Source: CAYLHS01 sp964496205 | Lineage (GTDB): Bacteria > Actinomycetota > Acidimicrobiia > Spongiisociales > UBA4744 | Length of the DNA: 62,312 nt | Reading direction: 5' to 3' | Assembly: GCA_964496205.1 (NCBI GenBank) | Contig: CAZBXV010000008.1 | Span: forward strand, 1-62,312 | Shown: positions 33,608 through 41,784 of the stretch, in pieces | Layout of the letters: every line of letters begins with the position of its first letter | Position numbering within the stretch: position 1 is the first letter of the stretch | The notes under the pieces: generated by a model | Database searches by the model: none | The model's input: the letters and a program-made list of their open reading frames with translations, nothing else | What the model was told of the DNA's origin: nothing | Translations under genes and position numbers: made by a program

Positions 33608-34531
33608 TCAATGGCGGTAGTGATCCCGCCAGATGATCTTGTAGAGACCGAGCTTCTTCGGGATGTCCCTGACGCCGGGTATCCACGGCAATGCGGCCGT
33701 GGCGATCACGAACGGGAGCATCGCCAAGTACACGAGCAGATCACCGGCGGGTGACGTGCTCCAAGGCGGGATCTGATACCAGAACGTATACAGCCACAGC
33801 CATACCTGACCCGCCCAGTTGGCCGTCCCATTCATGATGCCCCACTGGTCTCCACCCAGCCCGGCCTGTTCCGCCAGATCAGGAAGCCAGCTGCCATCTT
33901 GGAGGAACATCAACGGCTTGGTGTAGTCGAGGGCATAGAACCGGGCGCCCACGAGCTGGGCGTCAAGGGCGCCCGAGCGCCCGAGTCGCAGAAGGGCATC
34001 GAACATCGTGGGCAGTGGCCCGTAGTCGCCAGCGGCAACGTCGACGGCCCCATCGGTGCCGATGGAGGCCTCGCCGAGGGCGCCGGAGTACGCCGTCGAC
34101 CAATCCTGTTGTTGCGTCGGAGACGCCTCGGTGTACTGGGCGAGTGCCCCCGCGAGTGTGGGGTCGGTCGCGGACAGACGGGTCAGAGGGTCGAGGATGA
34201 AGTCCTTCGCCGTATCAATTGGATACTGAACCCCCGCCCACGCGGCGGGAGCGATCGGACCCCACACTTGAGCGGCGCCGGGTGTGTCGTTGTAGGGAGG
34301 TCCGTACGTAGCCGTCGCCGACGTGCCGTCGAGTTCGGAGACTGCGGTGGTCACGAAGTCCACGCCGTCGGCTCGAGCCCAGTCAGAGATCGTCTTCGCT
34401 TGCGGGTCCGGCGAACCGAACAGCCAGGCAAGGATGACTGCGAGAACGCCGACGATGACAACCGCCGCAACGATTTCCTTGACGAGGTCATAGGGCCGGT
34501 TCGGCCCGGCCCACTCAGGAGATGTGCTCAT
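33608..34531 (-). CDS. Cytochrome b6f subunit IV-like membrane protein with large extracytoplasmic insert
   Basis: The 307-aa protein has one N-terminal helix (about 19-41), a soluble segment of about 200 residues, and two C-terminal hydrophobic segments (about 245-290) before a basic tail. The flanking parts resemble subunit IV: GPNRPYDLVKEIVAAVVIVGV at the start, then WLYTFWYQIPPWS and LPFVIATAALPWIPG near the end. The insert sits where subunit IV carries its PEWY quinol-site loop, and PEWY itself is absent. There is no CxxCH or obvious cofactor motif in the insert. The ATG at 34531 overlaps the cytochrome b gene by 4 bp. The subunit IV relation is inferred from layout, and the function is unknown. 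Confidence 0.6.
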   Translation of the reverse strand: MSTSPEWAGPNRPYDLVKEIVAAVVIVGVLAVILAWLFGSPDPQAKTISDWARADGVDFVTTAVSELDGTSATATYGPPYNDTPGAAQVWGPIAPAAWAGVQYPIDTAKDFILDPLTRLSATDPTLAGALAQYTEASPTQQQDWSTAYSGALGEASIGTDGAVDVAAGDYGPLPTMFDALLRLGRSGALDAQLVGARFYALDYTKPLMFLQDGSWLPDLAEQAGLGGDQWGIMNGTANWAGQVWLWLYTFWYQIPPWSTSPAGDLLVYLAMLPFVIATAALPWIPGVRDIPKKLGLYKIIWRDHYRH

Positions 34532-35139
34532 GGCCGCATCTCCTCTCCCTCTTCTATCGGTGGGCAGACTCCCTTGCGTCTCACGAGCACTACGTGCCAG
34601 GCAACGAGAATGGCAACTGCCACCGGCACAACGGCGACGTGCAGGGCGACCATCTGGCTGGCGTTCATCGGATTGAAGAGCCCGCCAATGCCCATGGCAT
34701 TGAACCCGTCCTTCGCCGACACGGCGATCCACTGCGCTTCGAAGTTCGTCTGTGACACGTATCCGGTGAATGCCGCAAGGATCGAGGCGAAGAACGAGAA
34801 CGCGCCCATCGCCCAGGTCATTCCCCGACCCCTTCGCCAAGTGGCCATGACGAATTGGGCGAAGAAGTGCAGCGCCATGAAAAAGAAGAACAGTTGCACC
34901 AAGAAGAAGTGGATCGAGTTGACGAAGGCTCCGGTCGATGACAAGTGCCACCAATCTGGACCGAATAGCGCCAGCACGAGTCCGCTCACCACCAGCAAGA
35001 CCAGCGACGCCAGCGTGCCGACACCGAACAGGTACACCAGGGATCGGACAAACGTCGGCTGCGTGTCGGGCAGCATCTTCTCGTACGGGAGTCCGGTCTC
35101 GATCCGCCGACGGGTAGCCACCGTCCACGAACGACTCAT
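34528..35139 (-). CDS. Cytochrome b N-terminal (b6-like) diheme subunit
   Basis: The 203-aa protein has four membrane helices. Two His pairs are spaced as bis-His heme ligands: HFFLVQLFFFFMALH in the second helix and HVAVVPVAVAILVAWH in the fourth. The N-terminal GLPYEKMLPD is also cytochrome b-like. All four heme ligands are therefore present, so two b hemes can be expected. It is split b6 style, with the C-terminal part replaced by the next gene. No Rieske or cytochrome c gene is linked, while a full QcrCAB set lies at 49959-52827, so this is a second, separate cytochrome b. The ATG at 35139 overlaps the stop of the small upstream gene. Confidence 0.85.
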   Translation of the reverse strand: MSRSWTVATRRRIETGLPYEKMLPDTQPTFVRSLVYLFGVGTLASLVLLVVSGLVLALFGPDWWHLSSTGAFVNSIHFFLVQLFFFFMALHFFAQFVMATWRRGRGMTWAMGAFSFFASILAAFTGYVSQTNFEAQWIAVSAKDGFNAMGIGGLFNPMNASQMVALHVAVVPVAVAILVAWHVVLVRRKGVCPPIEEGEEMRP

Positions 35140-35294
35140 GAGTGGTCCCTCATCCGTCCGGCTACTCCGATGAAGAACACGATCACGAGAAGCGTGATCA
35201 CGATCAGGTTCGGGATCGTGATCCGTAGCCATCCCCACTGAAGGAAGTGCTGCGGTCCGTTCAGATCGAACACCGTGGCGACGAGCCAAGTCAT
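35136..35294 (-). CDS. 52-aa single-span membrane protein of the cytochrome b cluster
   Basis: This short gene reads MTWLVATVFDLNG at the start and ends RMRDHS. It has one strong membrane helix (about residues 26-46: IPNLIVITLLVIVFFIGVAG). The ATG at 35294 follows the excellent ribosome-binding site GGGGAGG, and the stop overlaps the cytochrome b ATG by 4 bp, so it is very probably real and the first gene of a three-gene operon. Small single-helix subunits are common in b6f complexes. I do not recognise this one by sequence. Confidence 0.8.
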   Translation of the reverse strand: MTWLVATVFDLNGPQHFLQWGWLRITIPNLIVITLLVIVFFIGVAGRMRDHS

Positions 35295-35513
35295 ACCAAC
35301 CTCCCCTCATGCGGTAGGACTCTCTTGTGTTATGCATTCGATGCTATCAGGGACCTGGTGAGCACATTCGGCCGGGTCTTTGGCCCTGTGGCCCGACCCG
35401 GGAGTCGGTGCGTTCGACGATGGCGAAGTCCCCGGGGTCGGAGCACGATCACCTTTCCTGTGTCTATCCGCGGCGCGACCGCGTCCGCACATCACAGGCG
35501 ATTGACCTGCCGG

Positions 35514-36500
35514 CTAGCTCAGCGGCACGCTGCTGAGCACCTCCAACTTGGCCAGGTTGTGTTCGGTCTTCACGTAGCGAACCGCACCGGTCTTCGAACG
35601 CATCACCACCGAGTGGGTCGACGCTCCGTCCGCGAAGAAGTGGACTCCGTCGAGGAGTTCACCGTCGGTCACACCTGTCGCAGCGAAGAACACGTTGTCC
35701 GAGTCGACCAGGTCTCGTGTCATCAAGACGCCGCTGATGTCGAGGCCGTTGTCCATGGCGTACGTCCGCTCGAAGTCGTCCCTCGGCCACAACCTGCATT
35801 GGATCTCGCCGCCCAGGCATGTGAGCGCACTGGCTGCGATGACGGCCTCGGGCGATCCACCTATCCCGAGCAGCACGTCGATGCCCGACTCCTCCTCTGC
35901 GGTGGCGATCGCACCCGAGATGTCACCGTCCCGGATCAGCCTGATACGGGCGTTGGCGTCGCGGACCGCGGTGATGTACTTCTCGTTTCTGGGTCGATCC
36001 AAGATGATGACCGTCAGGTCGTTGACGTCCTTGCCGAGTGCCTTGGCGATCTGGTGGAGGTTGTGAGCGACCGGAGCGTCGAGATCGATCGATCCTGCTG
36101 CTTGCGGCCCGACAGCGATCTTGTCCATGTAGACGAGGCTTCCTGGTGCGTACATGGAGCCTGCTTCGGCGAGTGCGATCACCGCAAGAGATCCCGGCAT
36201 CCCCCCTGCCGTCAGCCGGGTGCCGTCTACAGGATCCACGGCAACGTCGACCTCGAGTCCCTGTCCTGATCCGACGTGCTCACCGTTGAAGAGCATCGGA
36301 GCATTGTCCTTCTCGCCTTCTCCGATGATGATCTTCCCTCTGATGGAGACGGTCGAAAGCACTGCCCGCATCCCGTCGACCGCCGCCTGGTCTACTGCCT
36401 CTTTGTCGCCGCGTCCCTGCCATCGAGCGGCGGCCATCGCTGCCACCTCGGTGACTCGTACGAGATCCAGCGCAAGGTTATGGTCGGGTGCTTCGGTCAT
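35514..36500 (-). CDS. glpX: Fructose-1,6-bisphosphatase class II
   Basis: The 328-aa enzyme hydrolyses fructose 1,6-bisphosphate in gluconeogenesis. GlpX signatures are IRGKIIIGEGEKDNAPMLF, the metal-binding DPVDGTRLTAGGMPGS, LDRPRNEKYI and GIGGSPEAV. The length is typical. The start overlaps the end of the thiolase gene by 4 bp, so it is the second gene of a two-gene operon. A 219-bp spacer without a gene separates it from the cytochrome b cluster downstream. Confidence 0.97.
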   Translation of the reverse strand: MTEAPDHNLALDLVRVTEVAAMAAARWQGRGDKEAVDQAAVDGMRAVLSTVSIRGKIIIGEGEKDNAPMLFNGEHVGSGQGLEVDVAVDPVDGTRLTAGGMPGSLAVIALAEAGSMYAPGSLVYMDKIAVGPQAAGSIDLDAPVAHNLHQIAKALGKDVNDLTVIILDRPRNEKYITAVRDANARIRLIRDGDISGAIATAEEESGIDVLLGIGGSPEAVIAASALTCLGGEIQCRLWPRDDFERTYAMDNGLDISGVLMTRDLVDSDNVFFAATGVTDGELLDGVHFFADGASTHSVVMRSKTGAVRYVKTEHNLAKLEVLSSVPLS

Positions 36501-37708
36501 GACGGGTACACCTCCAAGACGAGTGCGTCGCCTTGGCCTCCACCGCCGCAGAGAGTCGCAGCACCAACTCCTCCACCACGGGACCGCAACGCGTTGATCA
36601 GACTGACTGTGATTCGTGCACCCGTGGCTCCCAGGGGATGGCCGAGGGCAACGGCGCCACCATTCACGTTCACATTGTCATGGTCGAGGCCCAGCATTCG
36701 AGCGGACCACAGTGCCACGGACGCGAACGCCTCGTTGATCTCCACCAGGTCGAGATCGTTCGCGGTCATTCCTGCTTTCTTCAGAGCGACCGTGAGCGCT
36801 TCGGCGGGGCGCTCATGCAATGACGCGTCCGGCCCTCCGATCTGTCCGTACGAGATGATCTCGGCCAGGATTGGCAGTCCCGCTGCTCCAGCAGCCGATC
36901 GATCAGCGACGACCATCGCCGCGGCACCGTCGGAGATCTGCGATGCATTGCCTGCCGTGGTCGTCCCATCGGGACTGAACGCCGGCCTGAGTCTCGCGAG
37001 GCTCTCGATGGTCACGTCGGTCCGGATTCCCTCGTCCTTCACGACGACGACAGGGTCGGCCTTTCGCTGGGGCACTTCCACGGGGACGATCTCGCCGGCG
37101 AACGCTCCGGATTCGGTCGCTGTCGCGGCTCGCTGGTGACTCGCGACTGACCACTCGTCCTGTTCCCGGCGCCCGATCCCGAGTTGAGCGCTCTTGGCGT
37201 CTGACGACTCCCCCATGATGCAGTGGTCGAAACTGCACCAAAGACCGTCGTGGAGCATCGCATCCACCAGCTTCGCGTCTCCCATCCTCGCTCCCCAGCG
37301 CACGTCGGGCGCGATGAACGGCGCGTTGGTCATCGACTCCATGCCACCGGCGAGAACGAACGTCGACTCTCCGAGGCGGATCGAACGATCGGCCGCAGCG
37401 ACGGCGGCCATGCTCGACAGGCACACTTTGTTGATCAGCGTCGACGGAACGGTCATCGGGACGCCCGCCTGGGCAGCAGCCTGACGCGGCGTGATCTGTC
37501 CCTCTCCGGCCAGAAGTACCTGGCCGAAGGTCACCTCATCGAGCATGTTGGGTGAGATCCCTGCACGGTCGATCGCACCGCGCATGGCGATGGCCCCCAG
37601 TTGTACAGCTCTGAGTGGTGCAAACGCACCCGCGAACTTGCCCTGTGGTGTTCTTGCGATACCAGCGATCACGGCACCCAATGCGGCTCCTTGTCGGCTC
37701 GTTCGCAT
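36497..37708 (-). CDS. Acetyl-CoA C-acetyltransferase (thiolase)
   Basis: The 403-aa thiolase has the acylation Cys in NKVCLSSMAA, the N-H-type motif EINEAFA, the His in NGGAVALGHPLGATGAR and the second Cys in CGGGGQGDA. It condenses or cleaves acetyl-CoA/acetoacetyl-CoA (or longer 3-ketoacyl-CoA). The start at 37708 uses CTGGAG 4 nt upstream. Only 24 bp separate it from the divergent epimerase gene, so its promoter overlaps that gene's leader or start. It overlaps glpX by 4 bp downstream. Confidence 0.94.
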   Translation of the reverse strand: MRTSRQGAALGAVIAGIARTPQGKFAGAFAPLRAVQLGAIAMRGAIDRAGISPNMLDEVTFGQVLLAGEGQITPRQAAAQAGVPMTVPSTLINKVCLSSMAAVAAADRSIRLGESTFVLAGGMESMTNAPFIAPDVRWGARMGDAKLVDAMLHDGLWCSFDHCIMGESSDAKSAQLGIGRREQDEWSVASHQRAATATESGAFAGEIVPVEVPQRKADPVVVVKDEGIRTDVTIESLARLRPAFSPDGTTTAGNASQISDGAAAMVVADRSAAGAAGLPILAEIISYGQIGGPDASLHERPAEALTVALKKAGMTANDLDLVEINEAFASVALWSARMLGLDHDNVNVNGGAVALGHPLGATGARITVSLINALRSRGGGVGAATLCGGGGQGDALVLEVYPS

Positions 37709-37719
37709 CGTACTCCAGG

Positions 37720-37725
37720 TAGGCT
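37720..37725 (+). promoter_or_regulatory. -10 box TAGGCT, leaderless GTG start of epimerase
   Basis: TAGGCT lies 7 nt before GTG 37733, inside the 24-bp spacer to the thiolase start. Any -35 element must lie inside the thiolase coding region. Confidence 0.5.
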
Positions 37726-37732
37726 CACCGCC

Positions 37733-38143
37733 GTGAAGCCGTACAACGTGGATCACGTCGCGCTTGCAGTTGAAGACTTGGATGCAGTTCTCGGCGACTT
37801 CAGCCGCTTGTTCGGCGTCGAAGCCGTGTCGCGGGAAGTCGTCGAAGAACAGGGCGTCGAAGAGGCGATGCTGCCCATCGGAGGGACGAGCCTTCAGCTA
37901 CTCAGACCGCTTTCTCCGGATTCACCGGTTGGCAGATTTATCGAGAAACGCGGCCAGGGTCTTCACCACATTGCCATCGCGGTGGCATCGATCGATGACG
38001 CGCTGGCTCATCTCAGAGCTGAAGGGGCTCGGCTCATCGACACGGAACCTCGCATCGGTGGTGGCGGACACAAGATCGCGTTCGTGCATCCGGCAACCGT
38101 TGCGGGTACCCTCATCGAACTCGTGGAGATCGATGGACACTGA
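37733..38143 (+). CDS. Methylmalonyl-CoA epimerase (VOC family)
   Basis: The 136-aa vicinal-oxygen-chelate protein starts at GTG 37733. Metal ligands are visible as His in NVDHVALAVED, His in GLHHIAIAV, and Glu in IELVEIDG, with the VGRFIEKRGQGLHH block typical of methylmalonyl-CoA epimerases. It interconverts R- and S-methylmalonyl-CoA in propionate metabolism. The end overlaps a small AccE-like gene by 11 bp. No mutase gene is in the window. Confidence 0.92.
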   Translation: MKPYNVDHVALAVEDLDAVLGDFSRLFGVEAVSREVVEEQGVEEAMLPIGGTSLQLLRPLSPDSPVGRFIEKRGQGLHHIAIAVASIDDALAHLRAEGARLIDTEPRIGGGGHKIAFVHPATVAGTLIELVEIDGH

Positions 38144-38321
38144 ACTCGACATTGTCGGCGGGGCCGGACCCCTCGAAGCGGCTGCGATCGCCGCCGTCGT
38201 TCAGCAGGTACGCGCGGAAGAGGAATTGGCGGCGTCGTTGCCGTCAACGCGGCGCCTCGAAAGCCCCTGGGTGCTTTCGGCTCGAAACGAACCTCCGATC
38301 AGGCCTGTCTGCAAGCCATAG
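38133..38321 (+). CDS. Small acyl-CoA carboxylase epsilon subunit-like protein
   Basis: The 62-aa protein begins inside the epimerase end (ATG at 38133, 11-bp overlap). It carries a short helix EAAAIAAVVQQVRAEEE and a C-terminal ESPWVLSARNEPPIRP stretch. This layout (EE(V/I)AA(I/V)xAV, then a Trp-containing tail) matches the epsilon subunits that support acyl-CoA carboxylases in Actinomycetota. The assignment rests on pattern and on the location beside methylmalonyl-CoA epimerase. A carboxylase beta subunit is not in the window. Confidence 0.6.
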   Translation: MDTELDIVGGAGPLEAAAIAAVVQQVRAEEELAASLPSTRRLESPWVLSARNEPPIRPVCKP

Positions 38322-38340
38322 AAATAGTCGTTTGCCGGAC

Positions 38341-38346
38341 TACCGT
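38341..38346 (+). promoter_or_regulatory. -10-like TACCGT before the receiver gene
   Basis: TACCGT lies 7 nt before the ATG at 38354, and no ribosome-binding site is present. Confidence 0.4.
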
Positions 38347-38353
38347 TGATCCG

Positions 38354-38740
38354 ATGGCAGCACCCCGCATACTCGTGGCAGAAGATGATCGGGTCGTCTC
38401 GACCCTTGTCACGAGAAGTCTCGAATCGGCCGGCGCAGAGGTCATGCCTGCCTACGACGGTTTGGACGCCTATGAAGCGGGCAGGGGGGGAGGGATCGAT
38501 CTCGCCCTCCTCGATCAGGTGATGCCAGGGCTGCTCGGCGCCGAGGTGCTTCACCGTTGGAATGAGGAGGGCATTCGCCTGCCGGTGATCATGATCTCGG
38601 GTCTCACGGACGAAGAAGACATCGTCGCCTGTCTCGAACTCGGCGCGGTCGACTTCGTTCGCAAACCGTTCAACGTGAAAGAAGTGCTTGCCAGGGTGAG
38701 GGTCCAGCTTCGGGCGCTCGGCCTGTCGATGAACAGCTGA
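38354..38740 (+). CDS. Stand-alone response regulator receiver (REC) protein
   Basis: The 128-aa protein is a receiver domain alone: acidic pair in VAEDDRVV, phospho-acceptor Asp in DLALLDQVMPG, Ser/Thr switch in IMISGLTDEED, and Lys in FVRKPFNVKE. No output domain follows. Single-domain regulators act by binding partners. No kinase is adjacent; the next gene, 122 bp on, encodes a membrane glycosyltransferase, so control of polysaccharide synthesis is a possible but unproven role. Confidence 0.9.
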   Translation: MAAPRILVAEDDRVVSTLVTRSLESAGAEVMPAYDGLDAYEAGRGGGIDLALLDQVMPGLLGAEVLHRWNEEGIRLPVIMISGLTDEEDIVACLELGAVDFVRKPFNVKEVLARVRVQLRALGLSMNS

Positions 38741-38862
38741 ATCCTCAATGCGGGTCTGGTTTCTGCCGACATCACAGGGGTGGTTCTCCATGCACCCCCG
38801 CGCCTGAAACGGGCAACGACGAGCACTGATACTCGCCCGTGCCGAGAGACAGGGGGTCCGGC

Positions 38863-40311
38863 GTGAACTTCATCGAGCTCTTCAATCTCGTGGTGATCGG
38901 GTACTTCATAGCGATGGAACTCCAGCTGGTCTTTCTGGCGGTGCTCTCCTACCGGGTGCTGCGCTCCGACCAGTTCACCTCGAGGTATGGGCGCATCCAT
39001 GACATGATCGCCTCGGATGCCACACCACCCGTGTCGGTGATCATCCCTGCCTACAACGAGGCCGCCGGCATCGTCGAATCGGTGCGATCGATCATCTTGC
39101 TCAAGTATGCGAAGAAGGAGATCATCGTCGTCAACGACGGCAGCTCCGACGATACGCTCGACCGGCTCGTCGAGGAATTCCGTATGGAACCGATCGATGC
39201 TCCATTCCGGCCACTGATCGAGACTCAGCCGATAAAGAACGTGTACCGGTCGCTGCTGCCCGTGCCCGTCATCGTGGTCGACAAGGAGAACGGCGGCAAG
39301 GGCGACGCAATCAACGCCGGCATCAACGTGTCCCAGTATCCATACGTGATGGGCACCGACGCGGACATCGTTCTCGACGAGGAATGCCTTCTCAGAGCCG
39401 CCAGACACTTCGTCGAAGACAGAGCGAAGACGATCGCTGTTGGTGGCAACATCCGGCCAATCAACGGATGCGGGGTTCGGCGCGGCAAGGTGACGAGTGT
39501 GTCCCTGCCGAGACGATCGATCGAGATGTCTCAGGTGATCGAGTACATCCGATCGTTTCTCGGGGCGCGCCCTGCCTGGTCGGCGCTCAACTCGCTGCTC
39601 ATCGTGTCTGGCGCGTTTGGTGTGTTCAAGAAGTCCGCGGTCGTCGAGGTCGGTGGATATCGCAGACATCACTTGGGTGAGGACATGGAGCTGACGATGA
39701 GGCTCCACCGTCACTTCCGAAAGCATCACCGACCGTACAGAATCGTCTATGCCCCTGATGCGGTCGCATGGACCGAAGTGCCCACCGGAAAGGACATCCT
39801 CCGCAAGCAGAGGATTCGCTGGCATCGGGGTCTCATGCAGGTCATGTGGCAGTACAAGTGGATGTTCTTGAATCCCAGGTACGGAATGGTGGGCATGGTC
39901 GGGTGGCCGAGCTACGTCGCATTCGAGTTCCTCGCTCCCATCATGGAAGCTGTCGGCTGGGTGGTCATTCCCACATCCATGGTGGTGGGCGCCCTTCGCT
40001 ACGGAGTCGCTGTTCCACTGATGATCATCGCCCTCGGTATCGGAGCTGCCAACTCGCTCATCGGTTTGATGCTCGACGAACACTTCGGCTACTACGAAGG
40101 GGCGAGAGATACGTGGCGTCTGTTGAGGTATTCGCTGCTCGAACAGCTCGGGCCGAGACAGAGGACGGTGTGGTGGCGCGTCAGGGCGATGTTCTGGAAT
40201 CCGAGGCACAAGACCTGGGGCGATATGAAACGGACCGGTGTGGCGAACCTCGGTTCTTCATCCTCGTCGCCGGAGCAGGTCGGTGAGTTCGCGTCCGCCG
40301 AGCAACCTTGA
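38863..40311 (+). CDS. Membrane glycosyltransferase family 2 (processive synthase-like)
   Basis: The 482-aa protein starts at GTG 38863 behind CAGGGGG. An N-terminal helix (about 5-30) leads into a GT2 domain with SVIIPAYNEA, VNDGSSDD, NGGKGDAINAG, the metal motif GTDADIV, the acceptor motif HHLGEDMELTMR, and QRIRWHRG (QxxRW-type). About four C-terminal helices follow (about 340-430). This set is typical of processive synthases such as those making poly-N-acetylglucosamine, hyaluronan or cellulose-like polymers. The product is not determined. Its end overlaps the convergent murJ by 54 bp. Confidence 0.88.
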   Translation: MNFIELFNLVVIGYFIAMELQLVFLAVLSYRVLRSDQFTSRYGRIHDMIASDATPPVSVIIPAYNEAAGIVESVRSIILLKYAKKEIIVVNDGSSDDTLDRLVEEFRMEPIDAPFRPLIETQPIKNVYRSLLPVPVIVVDKENGGKGDAINAGINVSQYPYVMGTDADIVLDEECLLRAARHFVEDRAKTIAVGGNIRPINGCGVRRGKVTSVSLPRRSIEMSQVIEYIRSFLGARPAWSALNSLLIVSGAFGVFKKSAVVEVGGYRRHHLGEDMELTMRLHRHFRKHHRPYRIVYAPDAVAWTEVPTGKDILRKQRIRWHRGLMQVMWQYKWMFLNPRYGMVGMVGWPSYVAFEFLAPIMEAVGWVVIPTSMVVGALRYGVAVPLMIIALGIGAANSLIGLMLDEHFGYYEGARDTWRLLRYSLLEQLGPRQRTVWWRVRAMFWNPRHKTWGDMKRTGVANLGSSSSSPEQVGEFASAEQP

Positions 40312-41784
40312 GAGACCGGTGAAAACGAAGATGACGACGAGCGCGCCTACCGCAAGCGCTGCCAGCGACGGTCCGACGCCCGGAACCCCTTTCCCTGCGA
40401 CCGAGCGCACGGCGCCCCACGCAGCGAACCCTGCGACGATCCCCGCGACGGCGCTCCGCCATCCCGTCGCGACTATCGGGCGCCACGATCCTCCTCGGAC
40501 GTGCCAAGCAACGGCCAACGCCACGGCGTAGCCGGCGATCGAGACGGTGCTGGCCCACGCAATGCCCTGGATCCCCCACAGGTGAAGGAACCACACGTAC
40601 AGAGGGATGGCCACACCGGTCGCTACCGTTCCAATTGCCACGGGGAGCCACATCCGACGCTGCGCGTAGAAACCTCTCGCATACAGCTGATGTGCCGCCC
40701 AGAACGGAATGCTGAGTGCATAGATGACCAGCAGACTCGAGGCGACCAGCGTGTCGTTGGTGTCGAAGAGACCGCGTTGGAACGCAAGTCTCACCGCCGG
40801 CAGAGCGGCGCCCGCCGCGGCGGCGGCAGCAAGACATCCCGCAACGATGCTGTACCGCAGCGCCCTGGTAAGGGTCTCGTGGAACTGTTCGATGCGGTTC
40901 TCGCTGAACAAGCTCGCCAAGAACGGGTATGCCGCCACACCCGCCGCCTGGGCAATCATGCCGATCGGCAGCATGTTGAGCCGCCTCGCGTATGCGAGCA
41001 GGCCCGTGGCTCCGGTGCCAGCGAACTGGCCGAACACCTTGAGGAGCTGTTCATCCAGAACGGCGACCGACTGCCCGAGCATGAGCGGAAACGCCATCAG
41101 CAGGTACTCCTTCAAGGCAGGATGGCTCCATGGCACTCCCGGCTCCAGTTGGTGTCCGAGCCTCCGAGCGCCGTACCACTGGAGACCGAAGTTGCCGATG
41201 GCCGCGCCGACCAGCGCGCCCCAGATGAACCCGTCGGCGGACGCCTGCACTCGGGTGATCAGGCCGCCGACGATGATCGCCAGGTTGTAGACGATCGGGG
41301 CGATCACCGGGATGAGGAACTTCTTGTGGGCGTATTGCACCGACATATACAGCGAGCCGAGGACGAAGAAGATCTGTGCCGGGAAGACGATCCGCATGAG
41401 CCGAGCGAGCTGATCGAGTTCCGAAGGCGCGAATTGGGCGAATACGGCTCCGACGATCGGCCGGGCGAACAGCATGGCCATCGCCGTGAGAACCACCATC
41501 GCGACGGCAACCGGGCGAAACACTGCCGTGAATGAACGCCGCGCCTCTCGATCGTCTCCCTCTGCCATGTGTCGAGTGAGGATCGGTATGAGTGTGATAC
41601 TCAAGAACCCGCCTGCCATCAGATAGAACAGGATGTCGGGGATCGTGAACGCATCCTGGAAGAGGTCGGCCTGGGCGGTCGCTCCGAGGATCGCCGCTAT
41701 GGCCATCGTCCTCAGAAACCCGAGCACCCTCGAAATCAGAATGCCGAGAGACACGATGACCGCCGCCCTACCGAGTCTCGTCAC
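40258..41784 (-). CDS. murJ: MurJ/MviN-family lipid II flippase
   Basis: The 508-aa protein has about 14 membrane helices and the MurJ N-terminal pattern LGILISRVLGFLRTMAIAAILGATAQADLF, followed by FLSITLIPIL. MurJ flips lipid-linked peptidoglycan precursor across the inner membrane. The C-terminus ends in a short basic stretch and lacks the pseudokinase extension found in mycobacterial MviN. It overlaps the upstream PHP gene end by 4 bp and the convergent glycosyltransferase by 54 bp. As this branch is not next to the usual trxB/parAB locus, a paralogue for another lipid-linked glycan remains possible. Confidence 0.87.
   Translation of the reverse strand: MTRLGRAAVIVSLGILISRVLGFLRTMAIAAILGATAQADLFQDAFTIPDILFYLMAGGFLSITLIPILTRHMAEGDDREARRSFTAVFRPVAVAMVVLTAMAMLFARPIVGAVFAQFAPSELDQLARLMRIVFPAQIFFVLGSLYMSVQYAHKKFLIPVIAPIVYNLAIIVGGLITRVQASADGFIWGALVGAAIGNFGLQWYGARRLGHQLEPGVPWSHPALKEYLLMAFPLMLGQSVAVLDEQLLKVFGQFAGTGATGLLAYARRLNMLPIGMIAQAAGVAAYPFLASLFSENRIEQFHETLTRALRYSIVAGCLAAAAAAGAALPAVRLAFQRGLFDTNDTLVASSLLVIYALSIPFWAAHQLYARGFYAQRRMWLPVAIGTVATGVAIPLYVWFLHLWGIQGIAWASTVSIAGYAVALAVAWHVRGGSWRPIVATGWRSAVAGIVAGFAAWGAVRSVAGKGVPGVGPSLAALAVGALVVIFVFTGLSRLLGGRELTDLLRRRG

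Noticed and set aside
35505..35530. tRNA-like string GGCTAGCTCAGCGGCAC
   Set aside because: It is the end of glpX and its stop codon; no anticodon or T arm follows.
38551..40209. 552-codon open frame antisense to the glycosyltransferase
   Set aside because: His/Asp/Arg-rich shadow with no motif, opposite a well-conserved GT2 gene.
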